38,638 nucleotides of DNA from Terriglobales bacterium (GCA_035624455.1 DASPRM010000160.1:1-38638), one strand, 5' to 3'. Positions 8,038 through 16,228 are shown, counted from the first letter of the stretch. Numbers and translations: made by a program. The notes: generated by a model not told the origin, from the sequence alone.

Positions 8038-9654
8038 TGCCAGCGGTGCCGGATCCGGCAAGCGGCGGAATTCCCCCCGTTCTTGTTCGCAATCCTCAGC
8101 TCTTCGCGCGACCTCAGCTTCACTCCAACCTAAAACTGCTCCAATCCTTTGGCTCGCGGTACGACTGCATTCGGCGGACCAGCATGCTCCCAACCCAACC
8201 GGCACACGCCTCAGCACGACATCGGCCAATGTGACCGGAAGCTCTTTGCGCAGTGCATAGACAGCCTCGGCCACGAGGTGAGGAGTGTGCTCGCAGAGCG
8301 TAAGGCGCAAACGGTCGTCGCTTGCTGCCAATTGGGCGATCGCCTCCGCGCTTCGTCCTTGCCATTCGATCATGGCGCGGGCACTGTCGAGGGAAATTCC
8401 GCCGGTTTGAGCAAGTTCGCGGCTCCAGCGAAGAAGAGCTATCGAAAAATCCTGGCCGCCAGCGGCGATTGACCAGCCCTGCGGCTCAACTGTCTCAATC
8501 CCCATCCCGGCGACGCATTGGCGAGCCAGACTGGCGGCTGTGGTTAGTTTGCCGCCGACCACCGAAATCATTCCGGCTGCGCCTTCCTCCGCGTGGTCGT
8601 GCAGAAAATGGCGGCGGGTAATGGAGGCTGCCGCAGAAGCAGGCACAAAGGGCAGCGGACGAATTCCAGCCCAGGCGAAGCGAATGTCTCCGAAGCCAAC
8701 CTTCCAATGAGGGAATAGGCGGTGGACGGAGTCGAGCAGATAGACGATCTCCTCGGAACTGGGCCGCGCGCAACGGGCGTCGGAGTTGTCGGCGACCTCG
8801 GTTGTCCCCACCAGGAGCTGATTATTCCAAGGAATCAAAAAGACGGGTCGGCTATCCACTGCCTCGGTGTAAATGGCGCTTTCCGGTGCTCCCGCAAGCC
8901 TGGGCAGAACAATATGCGAACCACGAACTCCACCGATCAAGGGGGTGGGAGTGTGAATTCCGGAATCGCGGCACACCGAATCCGCCCAGGGACCGGTAGC
9001 ATTGATGATCGACGATGCGGAGATGCGCGCCTCCTCCGATGACAGCACATCGCGCACGCGAATGCCGGTGACGCGCCCTGCGGACGTCTCCGCCGCCAGC
9101 AGCTCGCTGTGATTGCGGGCAACCAGTCCGCCAACTATTCCTTCGACCAGCCATTCGGCAACCAGGCGCTCTGGAAATTCGCACTGCGCATCCTCGTAGC
9201 ACAGCACCGACCATTTCTGTCCGGAATCGAGCAGCCGCTCCAGTTGCGCGGATAGTTCACGCGCACGGATCGGCTTGGGTGTGCCCCCGAGCTTGCGGTA
9301 TAGCCAAAGCCCCAGGCGGATTTCAAGCACGTTGCGCCGGCCATCGGGCGGCAGTGCCAGCAGGAAATTGAGTGGATGGACCAGGTGGCGGCGATCACGA
9401 AGCAAGCGGGCGCGATCCTGAAGGGACTCGCGTACCAATGCCAGCTCTCCGTACTCAAGGTACCGAAGACCACCGTGAATGATGCGGGTGGAGCGGCTGG
9501 TGGTGCCGCTGCCGAAATCATGACGTTCGACGAGAAGAGTACGGCGTCCAGCGAGAGCGCACAGCCGCGCGATGGCTACGCCGTTAATGCCGCCGCCGAT
9601 TACGACGATTTCGAATTCTTGGCCCGCAAGGGAGGGTCGTGCATCAGCCCGCAT
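8020..9654 (-). CDS. glpD: Aerobic glycerol-3-phosphate dehydrogenase, FAD-dependent
   Basis: This protein of about 544 residues oxidises glycerol-3-phosphate to dihydroxyacetone phosphate at the inner face of the membrane, passing electrons to quinone. Visible motifs are the FAD-binding IVVIGGGINGVAIARL near residue 20, the GlpD signature FGSGTTSRSTRIIHGGLRYL, ATGPWAD, and a C-terminal all-helical DUF-type domain with LADVVLRRVP. ATG at 9654 is chosen; AGGAG lies only three bases upstream, which is close, and a TTG at 9657 is the alternative. The final 18 bases overlap the phosphodiesterase gene tail to tail. This could reduce expression of one when the other is strongly transcribed. Confidence 0.92.
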   Translation of the reverse strand: MRADARPSLAGQEFEIVVIGGGINGVAIARLCALAGRRTLLVERHDFGSGTTSRSTRIIHGGLRYLEYGELALVRESLQDRARLLRDRRHLVHPLNFLLALPPDGRRNVLEIRLGLWLYRKLGGTPKPIRARELSAQLERLLDSGQKWSVLCYEDAQCEFPERLVAEWLVEGIVGGLVARNHSELLAAETSAGRVTGIRVRDVLSSEEARISASSIINATGPWADSVCRDSGIHTPTPLIGGVRGSHIVLPRLAGAPESAIYTEAVDSRPVFLIPWNNQLLVGTTEVADNSDARCARPSSEEIVYLLDSVHRLFPHWKVGFGDIRFAWAGIRPLPFVPASAAASITRRHFLHDHAEEGAAGMISVVGGKLTTAASLARQCVAGMGIETVEPQGWSIAAGGQDFSIALLRWSRELAQTGGISLDSARAMIEWQGRSAEAIAQLAASDDRLRLTLCEHTPHLVAEAVYALRKELPVTLADVVLRRVPVGLGACWSAECSRTASQRIGAVLGWSEAEVARRAEDCEQERGEFRRLPDPAPLASPLSR

Positions 9655-9767
9655 CAACTCCTAGAGTAACTGGGCGCACAGATTTTGGGCAGACTCATTC
9701 GCGGTGCGTCGCTGGGATCCCGGTCTTCGATTTTGCATTGCCTCCGCTGTCATTTAGATTATTTCCG

Positions 9768-10667
9768 ATGGCGAGTACAGGCGACCGTTTTGAGGAAGCA
9801 GTTTCCATCATGGCGCGTTTGCGCGCTCCCGGGGGCTGTCCGTGGGACCGCGAGCAAACCTTCGATTCCATCAAGCCCTACACGCTGGAAGAGGCGTACG
9901 AGGTCCTTGAGGCGATCGACAACCGCGACTGGGACGAACTCAAAGGCGAGCTGGGTGATCTCCTGCTCCAGGTGTTGTTCTATGCGCAGATGGCAGCGGA
10001 AGAGGGCCGATTTTCCATTGACGATGTGCTGGACCGGTTATCGGACAAGCTGGTAAGCCGCCATCCACACGTATTCGGCGATGTGAAAGCGGAAACCTCG
10101 GCTGACGTATTGCGCAACTGGGAAGCGTTAAAGGCGGAAGAGAAGAAAAAGCGGCTGGATGCGGGAGGAGGGAAGAACGCCCAGGCAGAATCGAAGCCGG
10201 ATTCCGTCTTGGCGGGCGTTTCCAGCGGAGTTCCGGCATTGCTGGAAGCCTTCAAGTTGAGCTCGCGGGCGGCACACGTCGGATTTGAGTGGCCAAAAAT
10301 CGAAGGCCTGTTTGACAAGCTGCAGGAAGAGACAAGCGAACTTCGGGAAGAGCTGGGTCATTTTCCGGCACCCGGGCCGCGGCCTCCCCAACGAGGAGTG
10401 GCCGGGGGTAGCGGGGAGAGAATCCCCGAGGACCTGCGGGCCAAGCTTGAGGATGAAGTTGGGGATTTGCTGTTCGTCGTAGTGAACATTGCACGCTATT
10501 TATCGCTGGATCCGGAATCGGCTTTGCGCAAAACCAACCGCAAATTCCGCCGCCGCTTTCAATGGATGGAACATCGCCTGCAGGATCAGGGGCGAAAACC
10601 GGCGGAGTCGAACCTGGAGGAAATGGAATCGCTGTGGCAGGCGTCCAAGAAACAGGAGTCGAAGTGA
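9768..10667 (+). CDS. mazG: Nucleoside triphosphate pyrophosphohydrolase MazG
   Basis: This 299-residue, two-domain all-alpha hydrolase converts (d)NTPs to NMPs and pyrophosphate and cleans non-canonical nucleotides. Domain one has the MazG signature CPWDREQTF and the metal-binding EEAYEVLEAID with LGDLLLQVLF. Domain two repeats it as EETSELREEL and EDEVGDLLFVVVNIARY. The ATG at 9768 is favoured over a longer frame opening at 9639, because homology begins within ten residues and the extension would overlap glpD. Two inserts relative to short family members are visible: a Lys/Ala-rich stretch near residues 125-145, and a Gly/Pro/Arg-rich insert (residues 202-220) encoded by a GC-rich double hairpin. 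The stop forms a four-base GTGA overlap with the next gene. Confidence 0.92.
   Translation: MASTGDRFEEAVSIMARLRAPGGCPWDREQTFDSIKPYTLEEAYEVLEAIDNRDWDELKGELGDLLLQVLFYAQMAAEEGRFSIDDVLDRLSDKLVSRHPHVFGDVKAETSADVLRNWEALKAEEKKKRLDAGGGKNAQAESKPDSVLAGVSSGVPALLEAFKLSSRAAHVGFEWPKIEGLFDKLQEETSELREELGHFPAPGPRPPQRGVAGGSGERIPEDLRAKLEDEVGDLLFVVVNIARYLSLDPESALRKTNRKFRRRFQWMEHRLQDQGRKPAESNLEEMESLWQASKKQESK
10371..10427. repeat. GC-rich double-hairpin insertion inside mazG
   Basis: These 57 bases (19 codons, frame kept) include two inverted repeats. The first is an imperfect palindrome, with GGCCTCC (10381-10387) facing GGAGTGGCC (10395-10403) and more G/C pairing outside. The second is GGGGA / TCCCC with a five-base loop (10413-10427). 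It lies between the two metal-binding motifs of the second MazG domain, where a loop is expected. The paired-palindrome layout looks like a REP-type element captured in a coding region. Confidence 0.4.
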
Positions 10668-11473
10668 GCATCGCATCGCCGGGAAGGGAAATGGAAGCAG
10701 CCAAAAAGAGCCAGGAGATCGCTATCCGGCGCTGCGACAGCCTGGAGGAATTCGAAGCCTGCGTGCAACTGCAGAGAGAAGTCTGGAACTTTTCCGATAT
10801 CGACCTGGTTCCGGCCCGTCTGTTCGTGGTGGCCAACGGCATCGGAGGACAAGTCATTGGGGCGTTCGATGGCAATCAGATGGTGGGTTTTGCCATGGCA
10901 ATTCCGGGCAGCCGGAAGGGGCATTCCTATCTGCACTCGCACATGCTGGCGGTAAAAGAGAGCTATCGCAATCTGGGATTGGGCCGCCGGCTGAAGCTGT
11001 TCCAGCGTGAGGATGCCCTGTTTCAGGGATTTGAACTGATCGAATGGACCTTCGATCCGCTGGAAATCAAGAATTCCTTTCTCAACCTGGAGAAGCTGGG
11101 CGCGATCGCGCGGCGCTACTACGTGAATCATTATGGAATCACCAGTTCCGCGCTGCAGGGTGGGATGCCGACCGACCGCCTGATCGCGGAGTGGTGGCTG
11201 AAATCGAAACGTGTTTTGAACCTTTTGGATGGTGGCGCGAGGCCGGCGTTCACAGTGGAGGCACGCATCGATGTTCCCGCAGAAATTTATCGGTGGAGAG
11301 TATCGGAACAGGATCGCGTGAAAGCAGTGGAAATTCAGAGGCGCAATCGCGATTGCTTTCTCAAGGCGTTTGCTGCCGGCCAGGCAGCACTGGGATATGA
11401 ACGCGATGCCAAAGGGAACGGCACGTTTCTGGTGGGAAAATGGGATGAAGAGTGGTCCTATGGGGAATTCTAA
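10664..11473 (+). CDS. GNAT-family N-acyltransferase (COG3375-like)
   Basis: This is a roughly 269-residue GCN5-related acyltransferase. The acyl-CoA loop is SYRNLGLGRRLKLFQRE, with R102 starting an RxxGxG pattern. It is preceded by a beta-strand stretch (SYLHSHMLAVKE) and followed by WTFDPLEIKNSFLNLEKLG, which I associate with the COG3375 group. GTG at 10664 is chosen because it overlaps the mazG stop and has AGGAG five bases upstream; ATG at 10691, with GGGAAGGGAA before it, is a good alternative (260 residues). The next gene, 37 bases downstream, is an OSBS/NSAR enolase-superfamily enzyme. In Geobacillus and relatives a GNAT succinyltransferase works with such a racemase to convert D- to L-amino acids. 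That link is known for the families; its operation here is inferred. Confidence 0.78.
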   Translation: MSIASPGREMEAAKKSQEIAIRRCDSLEEFEACVQLQREVWNFSDIDLVPARLFVVANGIGGQVIGAFDGNQMVGFAMAIPGSRKGHSYLHSHMLAVKESYRNLGLGRRLKLFQREDALFQGFELIEWTFDPLEIKNSFLNLEKLGAIARRYYVNHYGITSSALQGGMPTDRLIAEWWLKSKRVLNLLDGGARPAFTVEARIDVPAEIYRWRVSEQDRVKAVEIQRRNRDCFLKAFAAGQAALGYERDAKGNGTFLVGKWDEEWSYGEF

Positions 11474-11510
11474 ACCGGTAAGTGGTAATCGCGTAATCTG
11501 ACGAATCATC

Positions 11511-12620
11511 ATGAGAGTTGAAGCCATCACCCTGCGGGAGATTCGCATGCCGCTGGTCCATTTTTTTGAGACTAGCTTCGGCAGGACCACGGACCGGCGC
11601 ATCCTGCTGGTGGAGCTCCATTGTGAGGGCATTAGCGCCTGGGGCGAGTGCGTCGCTGGTGAAAACCCCTTTTACAGCGAGGAGTCGATCGATACCGCCT
11701 GGTATGTGATGGTTCGATACCTGGCGCCCGCGATCGCAGGCAAGCGTTTCGAGCGGGCTTGCGAATGCGCGCGGCTCTTCTCCCCGCTTCGCGGGCATCG
11801 CATGGCCAAAGCGGCATTGGAAAACGCACTTTGGGACGCGGAGGCCATGGAGCGAAATGTGCCGCTCTGGAAGCTGCTGGGAGGCACACGCAAGGAGATC
11901 CCTTGCGGGGTGTCGATTGGCATTCAAGACAGCGTGCAGCAGCTGAGAGAAAAAATCGCTACTGAGCTGGAAGCCGGTTATCAGCGAATCAAAATCAAAG
12001 TCAAGCCGGGCTGGGATATTAACGCGTTGGAACAAATCCGCAGCCGCTGGCCGGATATCCTGCTGAGCTGTGATGCCAATTCCGCCTATACGCTCGACGA
12101 CATAGCAACCTTGAAAGGCTTTGACCGCTTCCACCTGCTCATGATCGAGCAGCCGTTGTGGAGCGATGATTTCTATTTTCACGCTCAACTGCAGAAGCAA
12201 CTGCAGACCGCCATCTGCCTGGATGAAGCGATTGTGAGCGCGCGGGTGGCCCAGGCCGCACTGGAGTTGGGATCCTGCCGGATTGTCAATATCAAGGTTG
12301 GCAGGGTGGGAGGCTTCAGTGAGGCGGTCCGCATCCACGATGTCTGCCAGCAGCACGCGATTCCAGTGTGGTGCGGGGGCATGCTGGAGGCAGGTATTGG
12401 AAGGTCTCACAATATCGCACTCTCGACGCTAGCGAACTTCAGCCTGCCCGGGGATGTTTCGGCTTCCAGGAGATATTGGGAAGAAGACATTATCGATCCC
12501 GCTGTAGAAGTGTCGCCTCAGGGCACGATCCACGTTTCGGAAAGGCCAGGCCGCGGTTACGAAGTGAAGCTCGATCTGATCGAAAGGCTGACTACCAGGC
12601 GAGAGACCGTGAGTTGCTGA
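11511..12620 (+). CDS. menC: o-Succinylbenzoate synthase / N-succinylamino-acid racemase, enolase superfamily
   Basis: This is a 369-residue muconate-lactonizing-subgroup enzyme. All catalytic residues expected for OSBS/NSAR are visible: the KxK motif in RIKIKVKPGWD (K161, K163), metal ligands D188 (SCDANSAYT), E213 (MIEQPL) and D238 (CLDEAI), and the opposing base K262 (NIKVGRVGG). The N-terminal capping domain contains FFETSFGRT and the 20s loop. Members of this subfamily catalyse o-succinylbenzoate synthesis for menaquinone, racemisation of N-succinyl amino acids, or both. The neighbouring GNAT gene and the absence of other men genes in the window favour the racemase role. A sequence-based label stays ambiguous, so menC names the family only. 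Confidence 0.85.
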   Translation: MRVEAITLREIRMPLVHFFETSFGRTTDRRILLVELHCEGISAWGECVAGENPFYSEESIDTAWYVMVRYLAPAIAGKRFERACECARLFSPLRGHRMAKAALENALWDAEAMERNVPLWKLLGGTRKEIPCGVSIGIQDSVQQLREKIATELEAGYQRIKIKVKPGWDINALEQIRSRWPDILLSCDANSAYTLDDIATLKGFDRFHLLMIEQPLWSDDFYFHAQLQKQLQTAICLDEAIVSARVAQAALELGSCRIVNIKVGRVGGFSEAVRIHDVCQQHAIPVWCGGMLEAGIGRSHNIALSTLANFSLPGDVSASRRYWEEDIIDPAVEVSPQGTIHVSERPGRGYEVKLDLIERLTTRRETVSC

Positions 12621-12691
12621 ACGCATTACAAGTTCTCATTATGTAAGACTTATCCGCTCGGGAACCGGCGGGAGTACGCAGGGAGACTAGT

Positions 12692-13627
12692 GTGAATGCC
12701 AGAGCGAGAGTTGCCTTCGCCATCGTTTCCGTCTTATGGGGCATCCCCTACCTGTTTATCAAGATTGCTGTTGATGATGGGGTCCCGCCGGCCTTTGTCG
12801 CCTGGGTGCGGGTCGTCCTCGGTGCCATAATCCTTCTTGCACTCAGTTGGAATATGGGTGTGTTTAAGGCCGTCCGCGGCCGCTGGAAGTGGGTCGCTGC
12901 GTTTGTATTGGTTGAAATCGTAATACCTTACCCCCTGATCGCTATCGCCGAGCAGCACGTTAATTCGTCTGTTGCGGCAATTCTGATCGCGGCGGCGCCC
13001 CTCTTCGTGGCCCTGCTGGCGCTGGGCTTCGATGCCAGTGAACGCATTGGCGGCGGGCGACTCGCCGGTCTCTTAATCGGTCTGGCTGGTGTAGTGATGT
13101 TCGTGGGAATTGATGTCGCAGGCCGGAAAGACGAATTATTTGCGGCCTTAGCGATTCTTGCCGCCGCTTTCTGCTATGCCGTCGGTCCAATGGTCTTTAA
13201 GCACCATTTGTCCGACCTGGATTCCCGCGTCTCCATGAGCGCGAGCCTGCTCGTTGCTGCGATGCTCCTCGCGCCGGCTGCAGCCTTGCAGCCCATAAGA
13301 GTGATCCCTTCCACCGCGGCCGTACTCGCGTTGCTTGGTCTCGGCGTCCTCTGTACGGCCGCGGCCTTTATCGCCTTTGGTGTGCTGATTACGGAAGCGG
13401 GACCAGGCCGCTCGGTGGTGGTCACCTACATCAACCCGGTGGTAGCAGTTGCCGCCGGTATGGCGGTACGGGGTGAGCATGTCGGCACTGGGGCTTTCCT
13501 TGGGCTGGGCCTGATTCTGCTGGGGTGTCGGCTCTCCACAGAGGGCCGCTTGCTCCGACGTCCTGCTTCGGGAATTCCAGGTGCAATCCCCCCACTACCA
13601 GATGCCAGCGGCGAAATCGGAGAGTAA
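12692..13627 (+). CDS. EamA/DMT-family membrane transporter
   Basis: This 311-residue inner-membrane protein contains about ten transmembrane helices arranged as two EamA repeats. The first repeat begins VAFAIVSVLWGIPYLFIKIA and the second after a basic loop near LFAALAILAAAFCYAVGPM. Family hallmarks are WGIPY in helix 1, an AEQHVNSSVAAILIAAAPLFVAL-like helix 4 (its substrate-facing face), and the closing YINPVVAVAAGMAVRGE. Members export amino acids, purines or drugs; the substrate cannot be deduced. GTG at 12692 is used with GGGAGA about seven bases upstream. The gene follows the racemase by 71 bases, so export of an amino acid is possible but not supported directly. Confidence 0.88.
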   Translation: MNARARVAFAIVSVLWGIPYLFIKIAVDDGVPPAFVAWVRVVLGAIILLALSWNMGVFKAVRGRWKWVAAFVLVEIVIPYPLIAIAEQHVNSSVAAILIAAAPLFVALLALGFDASERIGGGRLAGLLIGLAGVVMFVGIDVAGRKDELFAALAILAAAFCYAVGPMVFKHHLSDLDSRVSMSASLLVAAMLLAPAAALQPIRVIPSTAAVLALLGLGVLCTAAAFIAFGVLITEAGPGRSVVVTYINPVVAVAAGMAVRGEHVGTGAFLGLGLILLGCRLSTEGRLLRRPASGIPGAIPPLPDASGEIGE

Positions 13628-13649
13628 CGCGAAGCTTCTCGCCGCTTCC

Positions 13650-13690
13650 TTATTGGCTAATTGCTAAGTGCTAATCGCTAATTGGCTGAC
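13650..13690. repeat. Degenerate GCTAATTG/GCTAAGTG short tandem repeat between convergent genes
   Basis: About 40 bases between two convergent genes consist of shuffled copies of a 7-8 base word: TTGGCTAA, TTGCTAAG, TGCTAATC, GCTAATTGGCT. It is clearly AT-richer than its surroundings. No hairpin with a T-run is visible, so a terminator function is not supported. Confidence 0.55.
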
Positions 13691-13694
13691 TGCC

Positions 13695-14597
13695 CTACTT
13701 GTTCCCGCCCCCTTGCTGCGCTCTAGTGCTTGCCATGTCGTCGTCGGCAGTCTTTTTCAGCAGCTCGAGAGCCTGAGCAATGTTCATTGCTGGAACGCGG
13801 CGGTAGTCGGACGTGGTTTCGTGCTGTTGGATGTCGATGTGTTTGAACAGGAGGGCCCGGCCGGCAAAGTTGAGAGACATGCTGGTAAGGTCCCATTGGC
13901 CATCGCCCACTTCGGTCTGTTCGATCGCGAACCGCCCGCCCTTGTATAAACGGCCTAGGATACCCCAGCCGAAGTTCACGTCCTCGACCAGCGTCGCTTC
14001 CAGTGAGGCGATTCTGTCCTGCGGGACCGCTATACGCATAGTTCCTGCCATCCCCGTGTAAACCTGCAACTCGCGAGATGGGGGATCGAAGTTCGGATTG
14101 GGTTTGAAATTCAAAACTACAATCTGCCCGTTCTTGCCTGATTCGGTGGCGGCGTAGGTATAGAGAAAAGCATCCGATAGGGCTTGTACCATGCGTCGGA
14201 CGCGCTGGTCGTCTTCCTGCTGGGATTTTTGCTTTTCCTTAACTGCGCCGGGATCGGTGAGCAGCCGATGCAACCGCTGCTCCTCCTTCTGCTGCTGCTC
14301 TGGAGTGAGCGGCTTGCCTCCCAGAGAGATCAGGCGTCCTAAAACCAGATCCTGGCCGGTCTCAACCATTTGTTTAACTTCCACCGGGTTATTGCCCTTT
14401 TTCTTGACGTCCCGATAAGTAAAGTACAGCCCCTTTTGAGGCGGCTTGAGTTCGTTCTCAACCGTCAGGCGGACCAACTGCAGAGGGTTAGTCCCAGCGT
14501 TGGGGCTCGGCTGGGATGCTGGTTCCTGGGCTATGGCTGGCACGCAAATCGCGGCTAAGAGAAAGCTTAGGATCGATTTTGACTTGAGGTGGATCAC
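13695..14597 (-). CDS. Secreted protein, acidobacterial lipoprotein-sorting-like family (copy 1)
   Basis: This is a roughly 300-residue exported protein. It opens with a signal peptide (KSILSFLLAAICVPAIAQ) followed by a Pro/Ser linker. The middle has the charged stretch GKPLTPEQQQKEEQRLHRLL. The C-terminal half contains VYTGMAGTMRIAVPQDRI, VNFGWGILGRLYKGGRF and AGRALLFKHIDIQQHETTSDY, the layout of a beta-rich LolA/LolB-like fold. It aligns by eye along most of its length with the protein at 31110-32057. GTG at 14597 is chosen because the signal peptide starts there; no strong ribosome site is visible, and the upstream in-frame extension to 14960 does not look like protein. It is probably periplasmic or outer-membrane associated; the function is unknown. 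Confidence 0.75.
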   Translation of the reverse strand: MIHLKSKSILSFLLAAICVPAIAQEPASQPSPNAGTNPLQLVRLTVENELKPPQKGLYFTYRDVKKKGNNPVEVKQMVETGQDLVLGRLISLGGKPLTPEQQQKEEQRLHRLLTDPGAVKEKQKSQQEDDQRVRRMVQALSDAFLYTYAATESGKNGQIVVLNFKPNPNFDPPSRELQVYTGMAGTMRIAVPQDRIASLEATLVEDVNFGWGILGRLYKGGRFAIEQTEVGDGQWDLTSMSLNFAGRALLFKHIDIQQHETTSDYRRVPAMNIAQALELLKKTADDDMASTRAQQGGGNK

Positions 14598-14972
14598 GTC
14601 GGTGCTGTTCAATATCGTAACCCGGAAAAGCAATCCTGCAGTTAGGACGGGGAGCGGCCGGTTCAGTGTTGCCCGAAACTTACGGCCGTTTGGGGGTATT
14701 GTCCGGAAATAACCGGACTTTATGTGACTTTGGAAACCAAAAGGGCAAAATCGCAATTGCCGCTGGTGAGCCGGTTGAGTATATTCGTGTAAGTTACTGC
14801 GGGCGGGAAGTTTGCATGGTCGCCGCAGGTCGGGCTCCAAGCTGCCGGCTGAAGGGCGGTGCAGGGGCGCACGGTGCTGACGAAAGGCTTCAGAAAAAGC
14901 AGACAAATTGCGATTCGGGGCGTACGAATTGCTTTCCAATCCTTTCAGTAGACTCCTCAAGGAGGGTCGTCC
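14598..14972. other. Divergent intergenic region with a small palindrome
   Basis: These 375 bases separate the divergently transcribed secreted-protein and bactofilin genes and must hold both promoters. A perfect palindrome, GTCCGG / CCGGAC with a six-base loop, lies at 14701-14718 and is followed by TTTATG. It could be an operator or a weak terminator. The sequence around 14720-14760 is AT-rich. I cannot assign a convincing -35/-10 pair on either strand, and I see no small gene. Confidence 0.4.
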
Positions 14973-15386
14973 GTGGAACCTGTAAAGCCACTCGATAGCC
15001 GCCAGGTGGCGAATATCGGGAAGTCGGTGGTGATCAAGGGAGAGTTATCGGGAAGCGAAGATCTCTATCTCGATGGGGAAGTAGAAGGCAACATCGAGCT
15101 GAATGGAAACAGCCTTACTGTGGGTCCCAATGGGCGGGTACGAGCTCATGTGAACGCCCGTGAAGTGGTGGTCAATGGCCATGTGGATGGCAACATCGGC
15201 GCCACCGAACGGGTGGAGTTGCGCAAATCGGCCGTGCTGGTGGGGGACATCCGCACGCAGCGCATCATGATCGAAGAAGGCGCGTACTTCAAGGGATCGA
15301 TTGATGTGCAGCGCGAAGGCAAAGCGGAAACCAAACGGGAATCGGCCACTCTGGAGCCGGCAGGAGCTGCAGTTTCCCAGAAGTGA
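14973..15386 (+). CDS. Bactofilin (polymer-forming cytoskeletal protein)
   Basis: This 137-residue protein has a bactofilin (DUF583) core from about residue 15 to 115. It shows the regular right-handed beta-helix pattern of short Val/Ile/Gly-rich rungs: VVIKGELSGSEDLYLDGEVE, NSLTVGPNGRVRAHV, REVVVNGHVDGNIG, VLVGDIRTQRIMIEEGAYFKG. The tails are short and polar, as usual; the C-terminal tail is charged then Ala/Pro-rich. Bactofilins polymerise without nucleotide on the inner membrane and organise peptidoglycan enzymes, chromosome segregation or stalk growth. GTG at 14973 has a perfect AAGGAGG seven bases upstream. No M23 peptidase, a common neighbour, is next to it; a methyltransferase-like gene follows instead. 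Confidence 0.93.
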   Translation: MEPVKPLDSRQVANIGKSVVIKGELSGSEDLYLDGEVEGNIELNGNSLTVGPNGRVRAHVNAREVVVNGHVDGNIGATERVELRKSAVLVGDIRTQRIMIEEGAYFKGSIDVQREGKAETKRESATLEPAGAAVSQK

Positions 15387-15523
15387 TGTTGAGCTACCGG
15401 CGTGATCGAAGGTCTGAGGCGCCAAGCTGGAATTTTCGACCAGCGCACGCTCAGCGTAGTTGAAAGAGATGAGTTTGAGTTGGGAAGGAATCTGGCTGGC
15501 AGAATTGAAGTGAGAGTAAGTTC

Positions 15524-16228
15524 ATGGGTACCGTAACAAATAACTTTCTTAAGATGTTTCGTAACGGCAACGGAGGGAACGGGTCCCACCGCGACGCTCA
15601 GCACCGGGCACAACGTCATTCCACTGCACTGAATGAATTCATGCGTGCCATTGCGCACGAAGATTCGTTATGCATCCTGGATTTGGGACCGACCTCGGCC
15701 AACAACATCGCGCTGCTCACGGGTCGTGGTTTTCAGGTTTATACGGAAGATCTGCTGACCAGCGCTGGCGATCCAGCGCTCGTGATCAAAGATGAATTCG
15801 GCGCCACATGCATCGATGTTGACGGCTTTCTGAAAGAAAACCTCGCCTTTCGCGGGCAGAAGTTTGATGCAGTGTTGTTGTGGGATGTGGCTGATTATCT
15901 GCCGGAAGTATTGGTAAAACCGGTGATTGAGCGGATCTGCTCAGTGATGAAGCCCAAGGGTATTTTGCTGTCGTTCTTCCACACGCGTGATGCAGGCCCC
16001 GAAGCTCCTTACTGCCGTTACCACATTGCCGGGCAGGACTCGCTTGAGCTTCAGCTGGTCCCGAAGAACGAATCCAATGGCCACAGCAACGGCAATGGAG
16101 ACGAGCGCCATTACCGCCTGCAGCGGGTCTTCAACAACCGCCACATCGAGAATCTGTTCCGCGAATTTGCCTCACTGAAGTTCTTCCTGGCGCGCGACAA
16201 CCTGAGAGAAGTGCTGGTGGTGAGGTAG
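15524..16228 (+). CDS. Methyltransferase-like protein with altered SAM loop
   Basis: This 234-residue protein is predicted to have a class I Rossmann methyltransferase fold. LCILDLGPTSANNIALLTG (about residues 49-67) occupies the position of motif I, but PTSAN replaces the usual GxGxG glycines. Later strands fit the fold: GRGFQVYTEDLL, FDAVLLWDVADYLPE (motif IV region) and MKPKGILLSFFHTRD (post-motif). The N-terminal 40 residues are Asn/Gly/His-rich, and there is an Asn/Gly/His-rich insertion near residue 190 (SNGHSNGNGDE). The altered loop leaves open whether it binds SAM. It follows the bactofilin by 137 bases on the same strand. The role is unknown; an accessory role for the bactofilin is inference. 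The ribosome site is weak (GAGAG). Confidence 0.7.
   Translation: MGTVTNNFLKMFRNGNGGNGSHRDAQHRAQRHSTALNEFMRAIAHEDSLCILDLGPTSANNIALLTGRGFQVYTEDLLTSAGDPALVIKDEFGATCIDVDGFLKENLAFRGQKFDAVLLWDVADYLPEVLVKPVIERICSVMKPKGILLSFFHTRDAGPEAPYCRYHIAGQDSLELQLVPKNESNGHSNGNGDERHYRLQRVFNNRHIENLFREFASLKFFLARDNLREVLVVR

Noticed and set aside
9639-9767. An extended mazG start overlapping glpD
   Set aside because: The extra 43 residues show no similarity to MazG and overlap the glpD start; the ATG at 9768 is directly before the conserved region.
14598-14960. A 120-residue extension of the secreted protein upstream of its signal peptide
   Set aside because: The added sequence is low in pattern and would bury the signal peptide; the signal-peptide start at 14597 fits better.
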